Below, piece after piece: positions 13,180 through 22,949 of a stretch of 64,000 nucleotides of DNA (position 1 is its first letter; the number at the start of each line of letters is the position of its first letter). Under the pieces are notes generated by a model, which did not search any database, was not told the origin of the DNA, and saw only the letters and a list, made by a program, of their open reading frames with translations. This stretch comes from Ailanthus altissimus (taxonomy: Eukaryota > Streptophyta > Magnoliopsida > Sapindales > Simaroubaceae), in the NCBI GenBank assembly GCA_946807835.1, contig OX327700.1, positions 28,494,001-28,558,000 on the forward strand, written 5' to 3'. Made by a program: the position numbers and the translations under genes.

Positions 13180-13184
13180 TTGGT

Positions 13185-13622
13185 TAACATTTTTTCCACG
13201 CTAATGGTTAGTGGTTGATATTGCAATAACTTCTGCAACTCATCGTAACCTCTTGGTAACCTTTGTATTTTAACTATTAACTTAATAATGGAATAGGTTA
13301 AGGTTTCATAAATTGCCCGTAACCTCTTGGTAACCTTTTATATTTTAACTATTAACTTAATGATGGAATAGGTTAACGTTGAGAGAGATTATATAATTTT
13401 GGGTCTCCATGTTTTAGTTCTTTATTTTCGTTTTTGAGACAAACACCATCATAAAAAAGAACTTGATGGTTTAAAAGATTCAGAAAACGTTTTTCAAGCT
13501 TGTTGTCCAAATTTTTGCATTAATGGTTGGAGATTAGAAAGTGATTCTTTTTATTTCTCCATTTGATCATATGCAATTATAGATAGTTTTATGCATATTA
13601 GATCATGTTTAAGTTTTTATCA
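13185..13622 (+). repeat. 5' LTR of the shortened Copia element
   Basis: Ends TTTTTATCA directly before the primer site. It contains a tandem duplication with a 74-base period (starts 13244 and 13318, each beginning CGTAACCTCTTGGTAACC) that the 3' LTR lacks. Shared blocks with the 3' LTR include GATATTGCAATAAC, TTTTTGAGACAAA and ATCATATGCAATTATAG. Confidence 0.7.
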
Positions 13623-13623
13623 T

Positions 13624-13635
13624 TGGTATCAGAGT
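13624..13635 (+). other. Primer binding site, initiator tRNA-Met
   Basis: TGGTATCAGAGT lies one base after the 5' LTR. It differs in its last base from the standard plant tRNA-iMet complement TGGTATCAGAGC. Confidence 0.75.
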
Positions 13636-14160
13636 ATATTTTAACTCTGTGATGATATTTTGGGACGGTATATTCATAATATCTAAAAAAAATTTATTAT
13701 AATATAAATTTTTGGATGTTTTATTAATAAATGATGTTAAAAATCATTAAAAAATTATTTTTTGAACAAATTTATAATTTAAAACATCAAAATTGATGAT
13801 CAAAAAGCTTAAAAATAGTTAAATTTTAAAATGGGCCCAATTGAGTCGACATTTAAATTAAATCGACTTAGTTGGAGGTTGAAGACAACATTAATTGATA
13901 TATTATTTTTATTCTTATTGTAAGGATAAAAATGACATGTCGTTTCAATGATAATTTATCTTGAGAACGACATGTCATTTTGTCATAAAGACAAAAAAAT
14001 AATTTTAATGCACTTATTCAATGAATGTTATAAACAGAGTTAGACATTATCGTTTTTGTCATAAACGATATTTTGACATTGTTTATATAAATACATATTA
14101 TTTTAAAGTATTATTTTTTTATAATTTATATTTAACATTAAAAAAATTGAACAATAACTC

Positions 14161-14214
14161 TGGGGATTGAACGACCTCGTATATAAAAACCAGCATTCTA
14201 CCGCTAAGCTAAGC
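14161..14214 (-). pseudogene. tRNA-like remnant
   Basis: On the minus strand TAGCTTAGCGGTAGAATGC looks like a pol III A-box and D-arm, and CGTTCAATCCCC like a B-box and T-arm, at about tRNA spacing. The acceptor stem and anticodon arm do not fold properly. It could be a decayed tRNA or the head of a tRNA-derived SINE inserted in the Copia element. Confidence 0.4.
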
Positions 14215-14410
14215 AAATCTTTGATGTTTAAAATGCATACAAATTATTTTAAAACTTGTTGCTTTAGCTTATGTCTTTAAATTAATTCATGCATATTCTT
14301 TTAATTATTATTTATTTAAATATTGTTACTTAAAATTATATGAATATTTTTAATGAACTTATTCAATACTTGTGATCTATATAATTTTAATTAATTAAAA
14401 ATTAGCCACT

Positions 14411-14515
14411 GCAAGTTTAATTATATAAAATGCAACATAAAAATATATAAAGTAAGACTCGTTGTAAGTTTAATTATGCAAAATGCAACATAAAAATATA
14501 TAAGATAAGACTCAT
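14411..14515. repeat. Two-copy 53-base tandem repeat
   Basis: Two adjacent units share AAGTTTAATTAT, AAAATGCAACATAAAAAT and AAGACTC with a few substitutions. They lie inside the shortened Copia element upstream of its pol remnant. Confidence 0.7.
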
Positions 14516-14645
14516 TACTAAAGCATTCACTCAAAAGGAAGAAATCGATTACACGATGACTTTTTTTTATGTATTTAAGAAAGATTCCCTTTATGTAATT
14601 TTGACATTGATTGCTCATTTTTATTTAAAATTGCAATAAATGAAT

Positions 14646-15847
14646 GTGAAAATGACTTTTTTCAATGGAGATTTAAAAGATGAGGTTTACATAAAACAAC
14701 CAAAAGGATTCTTTTATAGTGATGATGAGCTTTAGTATATAAACTAAAGAGTTCATATATGAATTAAAACAAGCCTCCCATTAGTGATATTTAAAATTTT
14801 GTAATATTATCTCTTTTTTTAGATTTGTAGAGAACATTATAGATCGATGTATATACCAGAATGTCACTAGGAGTATGATTTTTTTTTTATATATATGTGA
14901 ATGATATTTTGCTTACTACCAATTACAAGGGTTTGTTGCATAAGGTGAAACAATTTTTTTTAAAAACTTTAACAAATATAGGTAATGCATTTAATATTAA
15001 GATCCATAAAAATAAATTTCAAGGTATCCTGGGTCTATTCTCAAGAAACTTATATCAATAAAATTTTAAAGAGATTTCGTATGAAAAATTATTCACCAAG
15101 AGTAGCTCTCATTGTGAATGACAATAGATTTGAACCAATGCCTGAAAAATAATCTTAAAATGAAGCAAATGACTAATATTTCATATGTTTTTACTGTTGA
15201 AAGCTTGATTTATGCCTAGGTCTTGTACAATGTTAGGTCTATATAAGACCTAACATTGCATTTGTTGTGAAAATATTAAAAAATATCAGAGTGATCCAAC
15301 TGTAAACCATTGGAGAGCTGTAAAGTAAGTGATGAGGTACTTCAAAGAACTAAAAACTACATGCTTATGTATAGACAGACTAACAGTCTAGAAATACTTG
15401 GTTACTAGGATTCAGACTTCGTTGACTGTGTTGATTCATGTAAATTAACATCTAAATATATTTTTATGTTAGTTGATGGAGTTGTATCTTAGAGGAGTGC
15501 AAAGCAAACTTTTGACCTCTACTTCTAATATAGTGATTGAGTTCGTTTCGTATTTTGAGGCTATTTACTATGATGTTTGGTTAGAGAGTTCCATTCTCGG
15601 GTATAGAATTGTGGATTCAATTTTTAATTTATTAAAGATATACTACGACAATTCAACTATTATCTTTATGGTTGAACATAATAAGAATGGAAGTCAAAAT
15701 AAACAAATCGACATTAAATATTTAACCATAAATAAACAAGTTAAGAAAAATAAAGTAGTCATTGAACAAATTAATACTAAATTTATGATTACTAATCTTT
15801 TTGACAAAAGACGTGCCACTTTTAAAATTCAAAGATCATATAATTAG
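14646..15847 (+). pseudogene. Copia reverse transcriptase/RNase H remnant
   Basis: Fragments in several frames follow the Copia order: FFNGDLKDEVYIKQPKGF (reverse transcriptase), then the active-site region at 14894-14905 reading YVND instead of YVDD, VNHWRAVK and MRYFKELKTT, and finally an RNase H tail in one open frame (15473-15847) with EFVSYFEA, YDNS and IDIKYL. Stops and frameshifts interrupt every part, so no enzyme can be made. The changed second catalytic Asp shows loss of function independent of the frameshifts. Confidence 0.8.
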
Positions 15848-16130
15848 AATAAAACTTGGTTTCATTATTTGATTTTCATCGTATGAACAAGTGGTTCATA
15901 TTGCAATAACTTTCACAATCAATAAATTGTCCATAACTCATAACTCCCCCTAACACTCCCCCCACCCCTCCTAATCATAATCCTTTTGACAAGAAACGTG
16001 CTACTTTTAAAATTCAAAAATCATGAAACTTGGTTTTCATTATTTAATTTTCATTGTATGAACAAGTGGTTCATATTGCAATAAACGAGTGGTTCATATT
16101 GCAATAACTTTCACAACCAATAAATTGAGA
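15798..16130 (+). repeat. 184-base duplication across pol end and 3' LTR start
   Basis: The end of RNase H, the polypurine region and the first part of the LTR occur twice in a row (starts near 15798 and 15982). The second copy is followed by a further small duplication of GTGGTTCATATTGCAATAA. Confidence 0.6.
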
Positions 16131-16372
16131 GAGGTTATTTAATTTTGAAAGAGATTATTTTTCGGTCCTTAATTTTAAGTTCTATTCTCATTTTTGAGAC
16201 AAATACTATTCACAAGAGAAAGCTTTACAAGTTAGAATCAGAAAATATTTTTCATTGTTCAAATTTAGGCATCAACAATTGAAGAAGGTTAGAAAATAAT
16301 TATTTTTTTTGGGCAATTTAATCATATGCAATTATAGTTATATGCATAATAAATCATGTTTAAGCTCTTACA
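16045..16372 (+). repeat. 3' LTR of the shortened Copia element
   Basis: Ends GTTTAAGCTCTTACA, matching the 5' LTR end GTTTAAGTTTTTATCA. It is shorter than the 5' LTR mainly because it lacks the 74-base duplication. The start is approximate because of the neighbouring duplication. Confidence 0.65.
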
Positions 16373-16377
16373 TTGGT

Positions 16378-16897
16378 CAGACCAATCTGAATGCCACCTT
16401 GAAAGATGCCTCTTTGTAAACTTTTTGAAAATTGGACTCCTCGAAACCACTTTTAACAGACAGGATATCCCCAAACTTTTTCACATAAATCATCACGCCC
16501 TGCCCTTCAAATTCCACGCTCCTCTGGTTTTGCGGATAAGGGCTGATGCAATGGTGTTTGTTTTTCTGGAAGCTCCTCAGCATAAAACAAGGAAAATGAG
16601 AAGACATCATATTCCTGTTATGGGTCCAGCTTGTAATGAAAATTCAGTGTTGAAAGTTGTACTTTGAACGTGTTACTCCACCATGATCTGCCTTCACAAA
16701 CAAACAATTTTTTTGTAACTTTTCGGATTGACCCATTTACTTTGAACTTCTGCGGCAACAAATTATCAACATCCAATCATCTTTAATATTGACTCAAAGA
16801 GTCAAGAGCATCATCACTTTTATCTTTCAGGGAAAAAACAAATTGCATTCACTTTAATTACTTTCTGATTAACAGAGCAAACCGACCAAGTATCTAT
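16378..16897. other. Unassigned spacer with a moderately GC-rich block
   Basis: A block around 16380-16670 is less AT-rich and open in both directions (103 codons on plus, 77 on minus). Neither translation matches a family I recognise. It may be an old gene fragment or transposon piece. Confidence 0.3.
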
Positions 16898-17190
16898 AAT
16901 CCGTACACTATCACCCTATAACGTTTAGGCAAATTATATTTTAAGGGTGATTTTAGTTTTAATTATAATGTTATTCTTTTTAATTAATTTAAAAAAAAAA
17001 CAAAAATATCTTACTCATTTAAAGATATATTATTTATTTATAAAATAAAAAAAATATAACTCTAAGATTATTTTAATTCTTCAAATTAAATAAATAAAGT
17101 AACAATATAATTAAAACTAAAGTTGTTATTAAAATATAATTTATATAAATCTCAAGGGTGACAATGTTAATACTCCTTGAACATTATGAT
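16898..17190. mobile_element. MULE-like MITE, copy B
   Basis: The right end AAGGGTGACAATGTTAATAC and the internal blocks TTTTAGTTTTAATTATA and its complement place it in the same family as the copy at 42134. The left end (ACACTATCACCC) is diverged. ATCTATAA near both outer edges may be the remains of a target duplication. Confidence 0.55.
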
Positions 17191-17211
17191 CTATAACGTA
17201 AATTTTTGTAT

Positions 17212-17465
17212 GGGATATTAACCGTGTCTTTCTTTGAGGTTAGTACAAATTATATTTTGATGGACATTTTAGTTTTAATTATATTTTTACTTACTTTATT
17301 TAATTAAAAAAATGAAACTGCACTCACTTTTTAAGAATAAAAAAATTTTATCATGAGAATATTTTTATTTTTTTAATTAAATAAAAATAATGACAGTGTA
17401 ATTAAAAATTAAAATTACAGTAAAAGTGTAAGTTGTGACCTAAGGGTGACAGTGTTAATACCCCA
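17212..17465. mobile_element. MULE-like MITE, copy C
   Basis: Terminal inverted repeats begin GGGATATTAACCGTGTC and end GGGTGACAGTGTTAATACCC. It is flanked by TTTTTGTAT and TTTGTGTAT, an 8-of-9 match consistent with a 9-bp Mutator-type target duplication. It sits about 20 bases from copy B. Confidence 0.7.
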
Positions 17466-17785
17466 TTTGTGTATAATTAATTTAATTTTGGCACCTAATT
17501 TTGACATTACATTGGTTTTGACTAGCCATAGATAGTAATACCATGATGGGTTTGTATGAACTGACTCAATTAATTAAAGAATAAACAAACATTAAACATT
17601 TTCAAAGTCTTTCATCAAATTATGAATCATTAAAAGTTACTAATGATTCGCTTAGACTATTAAACATCTGAAAAAGAGCACTAGTTGAGAGTGATGTGAT
17701 TCAACAATTCTCCTTTTCTACTACATCATAAACAATTATTTGCTTTTCATGTTGAAGATATATCATTTCCCCCAACTTGTAATTG
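17466..17785. other. AT-rich spacer
   Basis: No gene or repeat recognised beyond the target duplication at its left edge. Confidence 0.35.
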
Positions 17786-18565
17786 GCAAATTTTCGAAAA
17801 TAGTCTCATTTTTAAGTAAAATTTATTTTAATCTCTTAACATTTTTATAAATTTTATTAGTCAAATATTTAGTTTTTAAATTGTTTTATCTTTGAAGCAT
17901 TTTCTCTCTCTCACAACCCATTCGAAATTTCAATCTAAAATACATTGAAATTAATTAAAATAAGTAGATTTTGAGTAATATAAATTAAAAATAAATAAAT
18001 AAAATTAAAAATAATCAAAAAATAATAAAATAAATAAATAAAATTTATACAAAATAAGGCTGAAGAAGGTCGAGGTTTCAAGCCTCCCATCACCCATCAC
18101 CCAACATGTGTGCAAGGTGTTATCTCACTTGTCCCAACAGTAGGGCTACACACCCTGCCTTGCAACGCAAGGAGAGCGTGCGACCCCTCCTCGCTCTATG
18201 TCACACGCACGTCCCCTCCTCGTGCTACTAGAAAAGTGCATGGCCTCTCCCTCGAAGAATTGTAGACTTTATTCACTATTTTTTGTCTTCAATTTTTTTT
18301 TATCGTTTTTATATTTTTTTAAGATTAATTTACAAAATTACTTATTTTTAATTTGTATAGTATTTTTTAAATTTATTTAGACAATAACAACTTTTGTTTA
18401 TTTTGTGGCTCAAACTATCAAACAACAAATTTTTTAAATTATACTATTTACAAAGGTAATTTTGTCTATACATTGTCTTTTTAAGTTAATAAAAATTAAC
18501 CAAATAAGTTTTTATTATAAAAAATTATTAGTTAAAAAAACGTTATCTCTTATCATTTTCCCTTA
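17786..18565. mobile_element. Non-autonomous repeat element, copy R1
   Basis: It shares its outer 300 bases on the left and 100 on the right with the copy at 20914: TTTATTTTAATCTCTTAACA, TTTTATAAATTTTA, TAAAATAAGTAGATT and TTTTTATTATAAAAAATTAT in the same order. R1 differs by carrying about 200 bases of GC-rich DNA (about 18055-18265) in its centre. No coding capacity was recognised. Confidence 0.55.
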
Positions 18566-20913
18566 TAATTTAACTTAATATCTTTCAATATCCAAACTAA
18601 TTTCCATTCGTTTTGACCTTACTATCGTCTCAAATCTCACATCTTGGGAAGTATTATTATAATTAAGTATTCAATGGATTTTTCGAGAAACCACCATAGC
18701 CCATAGAATAGATCACACTTCATTGCCTCATTTTTATTTATTTAATGAAAATCATTTTGGTTTGACATGTACAAGTCATCCTTATTCCTTAAGCATGTAA
18801 TAAAAAAATTAACGATTTAATAAAGCCGATGAATTGTGGAGTGGACTCGTACGGAACGACGACGTTGGTGGCCGTGGCGTCAATCTCGTTTACTTAAGTC
18901 GACAAAATTGCCACCCCACGTTTGACTATTTACATCCATCCCTATAATTCCATTCACTTATTTTATTATTATAATAAATTAGAAATCTTACACCAATCAT
19001 TATTTTAATTACCATCGTAACTATCTCCTTCGCCACAAGACATGCTTCGACAAATATTTTTTAATTAATTTAATGTATATAAAAAAAAAATTCAAAAAAC
19101 TCTTAAAAAAAAAAAAAAAAAAACCCTAACCGCTCTGCAACCCTAACTCCACCGAAGAGAGATGACTTTCTTTGATGGACAAACTTTTAGATTTCTTTGA
19201 TTTCCGTTCTTTTCTTTTTCTTTGGCTTTTTTGTCATTTTCTATTTATGCCTTTCAGGTGGTTCCTCTATTTTTGTTTCTATTCATCTCCACTGGCCGAA
19301 TGATGGAAGCTAGCCTTCGTCGCCTGTGTTTCTTTCCAGAAAGCATATGTAGCCTGCCACCTCTGCAAGCCATTGCCGAGCAAACAACCTTAGCCACCCG
19401 AGCTTGTACTGGCCATCGTCAGCTGCTGCTCAGCCCCTGAACCGGTGGAATAGCAGATTCTAGCGACTCTCAAGCTTCTCCACCGTCTCTTGCACAGAGT
19501 AACTCCTGCCCGAAACTCCACCCGCATGCCGAACAATGAAAGCTTGGATTTAATGTTGATGGATGGGTTGAACATCTTTGTAAATGCTTGTGGATATAAT
19601 TAAGTCATAGTATTTTGTCCCTTCTTGTTAGGTTTGTATCTCCCTTCTTTAAAAGGTTTGAGTTCTCTTATTTTAGGATCTATTTCTCTATTAAGAAGAT
19701 AGTTTATTCTTATTCGTTGCAAGGAGTTGGATTTAAGCACTTATTAATGTGTAAATATATTAATAAGTCTTGATAAATTTTTAATAGGTAATAATAATTA
19801 CTTTAAATTATATTTTAAAATATTATATATTAAATAATAAAATAATTTAAAATTTAAAATTATTTATTATATTTAATAATTATTTAACACATTACATTAT
19901 TACTTACTTAACTAAATAATTTAAAGGTTAACAGTGCATTTATTAATAACATTACTCTTTTTAAATTGTTGTATCAGTAGTCTCTCGTGTAATATTAATA
20001 ATTCTGATGTAATATTAATAATTTTTCATCATTGATATTATCATTTTTTTAATTTTAGAAAGAAAAAAACTGTGAACCCCAATTATTCTCGAAGCTGAGC
20101 TGTCCATAGTAAAGCCTCGACGACGGCACTCTCTTTCAAGAAACTAGTCCACGGCTTGTCGGCTTATAGCATTCAAGCAAGCCGATGGATCCTTACATAT
20201 AGTGGAATGAAGCCGAGCCGACACGGGATAAAGCCTATTTTTTTAATTATTTTTAACTGTATATATCAATGGCTAATAATAAAAAGATTCTTGCCAGCAT
20301 GCATGTGTGGACTTGTGTCCAAGAGGAAGCCACGTTGCGAGACTTGACTTCTTAGTTGAACTTTGTCTTTTTCTTTTTCCTTTTTTTTTTTTTTTATAAA
20401 AAATGAAACTTGATTAGCCAAATAAAAATTTTGGATCTTTATGAATAATATTTGTTGGGTTTTTATTATATTTAAAGACGAGAATTTCTAAAGGGGAAAC
20501 GTCTAAAGGATTGGGCGGTTGGAATTTGATCAAATTTAAGTTAAATGATATCATGGAATAAATGATAAATCAATTTATTATTATTATTATTATTATTATT
20601 ACTTTTGATATATTCAATTACGCTAGCTATATTAGCTAAGCCAATTCGTCATCACCATTGACCAAAAAGTAAAAATTTGGATTACATTAGACGCACGGGT
20701 AAACTGTAAGTTGGGGTCGAACGAATTGAGTAAAAATTGACACATCTAATCTAATAAATATTTGGTTGTAATTGGCATCTTGTTGTTCTTGTGACTTTTT
20801 TTCTATGTTTCAAGTGTTTAAAATAAATAAAATGAAAAATGAAAGTGCAATGGATAAAATACAATAGACCCAGCAAGAATTGAGTAATTTGTCGTGATAT
20901 TATTTAAGGAAAT
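18566..20913. other. Gene-free stretch, low-complexity tracts
   Basis: Contains a long A-run followed by AAACCCTAACC (about 19107-19132), which is a telo-box-like motif rather than telomere, then a moderately GC-rich block to about 19560 with short unrecognised frames, another near 20090-20350, and an (ATT)n microsatellite at about 20577-20602. No gene can be supported. Confidence 0.35.
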
Positions 20914-21371
20914 GGGAAATTTTTTAAAATGCCTCTTTTTAAAGTAAAAATTTATTTTAATTTTTAACACTTTTATAAATTTTATACCTGATTTTTGGGT
21001 CATTTTATTTTTAAAGTATTTTTATATTTCTCTCTCACAATTTATTTAAAATTTTAATATAAAACATATTTTTAAATCAGTTAAAATAAGTAGATTGACA
21101 GTAATATAAATTATAAAAATTTAATTAAAAATAACTATAAAATTATAAAAAATGAATAAAACCGGCAAAAAAAAAATTGTAAAAGAAGTTTGAGAGCCAA
21201 TCCCAGTGCAAAGAATTCTAAGTTTTATCTACTATTTTGGTCTCGATTTTATTATTAGTAAAGATAATTTCATTTATTTATTTTCTTTTTAGTTAATAAA
21301 AATTAATAAAATAATTTTTTATTATAAAAAATTATGACTTTTAAAAGATTAACTATTTTTAAACATTTCCC
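20914..21371. mobile_element. Non-autonomous repeat element, copy R2
   Basis: Starts GGGAAATTTTTTAAAATG and ends TTTTTAAACATTTCCC, so the ends are inverted repeats. The outer flanks TAAGGAAAT and TAAAGAACT are a weak 9-base match. The internal sequence parallels R1 but lacks its GC-rich centre. The family is likely a Mutator-type MITE. Confidence 0.55.
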
Positions 21372-21819
21372 TAAAGAACTAATTTTTTAAATACAAACAT
21401 CTACCAACAATTTCATTTTTCCATAATATGTGGAGAGATTGATTAATTAATACTCAAATGTTGCTATTCAACTTGAATGAATATCAGTCACTTCTTTTTG
21501 GCCCCTTTTTGCTTGAAATTTACCTGGAGTCACAGCAAAGTCATCACCACCTGATCACATTAATATAAAGGTATCAAAATTAAAATTGAAGGGTTTGTGG
21601 GTAAGTGAGCGATGGAAATAATTTGTTGATAAAATAAATAAATAAATAAATGAATACGTAAGAGTCGTGTAATGCATGGGTCCATGCAAAACTGCGTTTG
21701 TATTTAGTGTGTGGCGCCTTCGTGTAAATGCTTACAAACACCAATTTGTTTGGGTTTATTGTGACATATTATCGTTATCGGCCATCACTTTTTTTTATTT
21801 TGAACAATAAGAACACTTG
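21372..21819. other. Intergenic spacer
   Basis: No gene recognised. An (AATA)n tract lies near 21630-21652. Confidence 0.35.
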
Positions 21820-22290
21820 ATTAGATTCAAGGAGCCACAGGAAAGTGGTCCAACCAAATTCAGTTACATCTTTGTTGAATGGTTTTTTTTAGCTAGCGAA
21901 TGAGCCATCTTATTATATGCTCAAAGCAATTAAATTATACAAAGTTTGATTATCAACACCATCACTATCTTGGATCTATCTAATAGTCCATTTAATCTCC
22001 TTCAAAAGTGTTGATATTCTTTCTAATCAGGGCTATTACATTCTTAGCGTTCGACTCTACAATTGCAATTTTGAGATTCAAGAAGACCGTCACTCTCAAA
22101 GCCAATTTGATTGCCACTTTCTCGGCTCTTTTACATCATCATTGAGCAAAACTCAGTCTATAGCCATTACTATTGGGTTATCATTTCAGTCCAGAATTAC
22201 AACTCCTAGACCAACATAGCCATCATTCTTGTTCATACATTTGTCCTAAATTTGTAACTTTCATCTAGAATAGAAATCACTATTCTTTTC
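21820..22290 (-). pseudogene. RNase H-like fragment of a non-LTR retrotransposon or RVT_3 gene
   Basis: The minus-strand translation gives pieces such as NKNDGYVGLGVVILD, NPIVMA, FLNLKIAIVES and INTFKEIKWTI, broken by stops and frameshifts. This is the pattern of the plant RNase H-like (RVT_3) domain found in LINE elements and related orphan genes. Only the RNase H part is visible, and it ends near the 3' LTR of the minus-strand Copia. Inactive. Confidence 0.55.
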
Positions 22291-22378
22291 TCATCCCCTG
22301 ATGTCACTTGACTAAGCCTTTTCATACTAGACTCTAAGTAAGCCTTCATTTTGGCTAGTAACTCCAAAGGATTAGCAT

Positions 22379-22932
22379 GTTATTACGTTAAGAAGCATTC
22401 AAACAACAATTAGTATTGTTGTTATGCTAGCAATAGAATATAATACTACAATGAGACAATCAATTATCATCCAACACAATATAAAAAATAGAAAAAAATT
22501 AAATTTAACGAGGTTTGGTAATATTACCTACGTCTTTGGGTGCCGTTGGAACAAATTCACTATCTTCAAAGAGAAATTATAAAGTTTTTGAGTTATAATA
22601 TAAATTCTCAAACTATTTGATCAAACTGCAAATACCTAAATAGTATGGTCAATACGATAATTACCCAAATGGTATGGTATTACTACAAATGTACATAAAT
22701 AAAAGGAAAAAATCAAACTCTTACAAACTTCAGATGCTTAAATATAAAACTTTTGAACTATAAGATTCTCATAAAGAGATCATACAAATTGAGGAGAAAG
22801 AAGAAAATTATCAAAAATGTACAACAAATAACAAATGAGGCTTTATCTTATATAAGCCCAACCAAGCCATCCCTATGCCATCTCCCACCAATGTGGGATT
22901 GGCTCAAATTGACATATAAACCAATTTCAACA
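22379..22932 (-). repeat. 3' LTR of the minus-strand Copia
   Basis: Matches the 5' LTR over most of its length. It retains about 75 bases (about 22825-22900) that contain a TATA-like CTTATATAAG and are missing from the 5' LTR. Confidence 0.85.
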
Positions 22933-22949
22933 AATCTCTACTTTGGTGA

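Larger units (their letters stand above)
13185..16372 (+). mobile_element. Shortened Copia retrotransposon with two LTRs
   Basis: Related LTRs bound an internal region with a tRNA-Met primer site and Copia reverse transcriptase/RNase H remnants. A candidate 5-bp target duplication TTGGT flanks it (13180-13184 and 16373-16377). The left terminus reads TA rather than the usual TG. At about 3.2 kb it lacks gag, protease and most or all of the integrase, so it is an internally deleted, non-autonomous copy. Confidence 0.75.

Noticed and set aside
16356..16667. 103-codon plus-strand frame and a 77-codon minus-strand frame
   Set aside because: No recognisable domain; the plus-strand start lies inside the Copia LTR.
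19107..19145. AAACCCTAACC resembling telomere repeat
   Set aside because: Only one or two units; a telo-box or chance motif, not an interstitial telomere, and no gene was found beside it.
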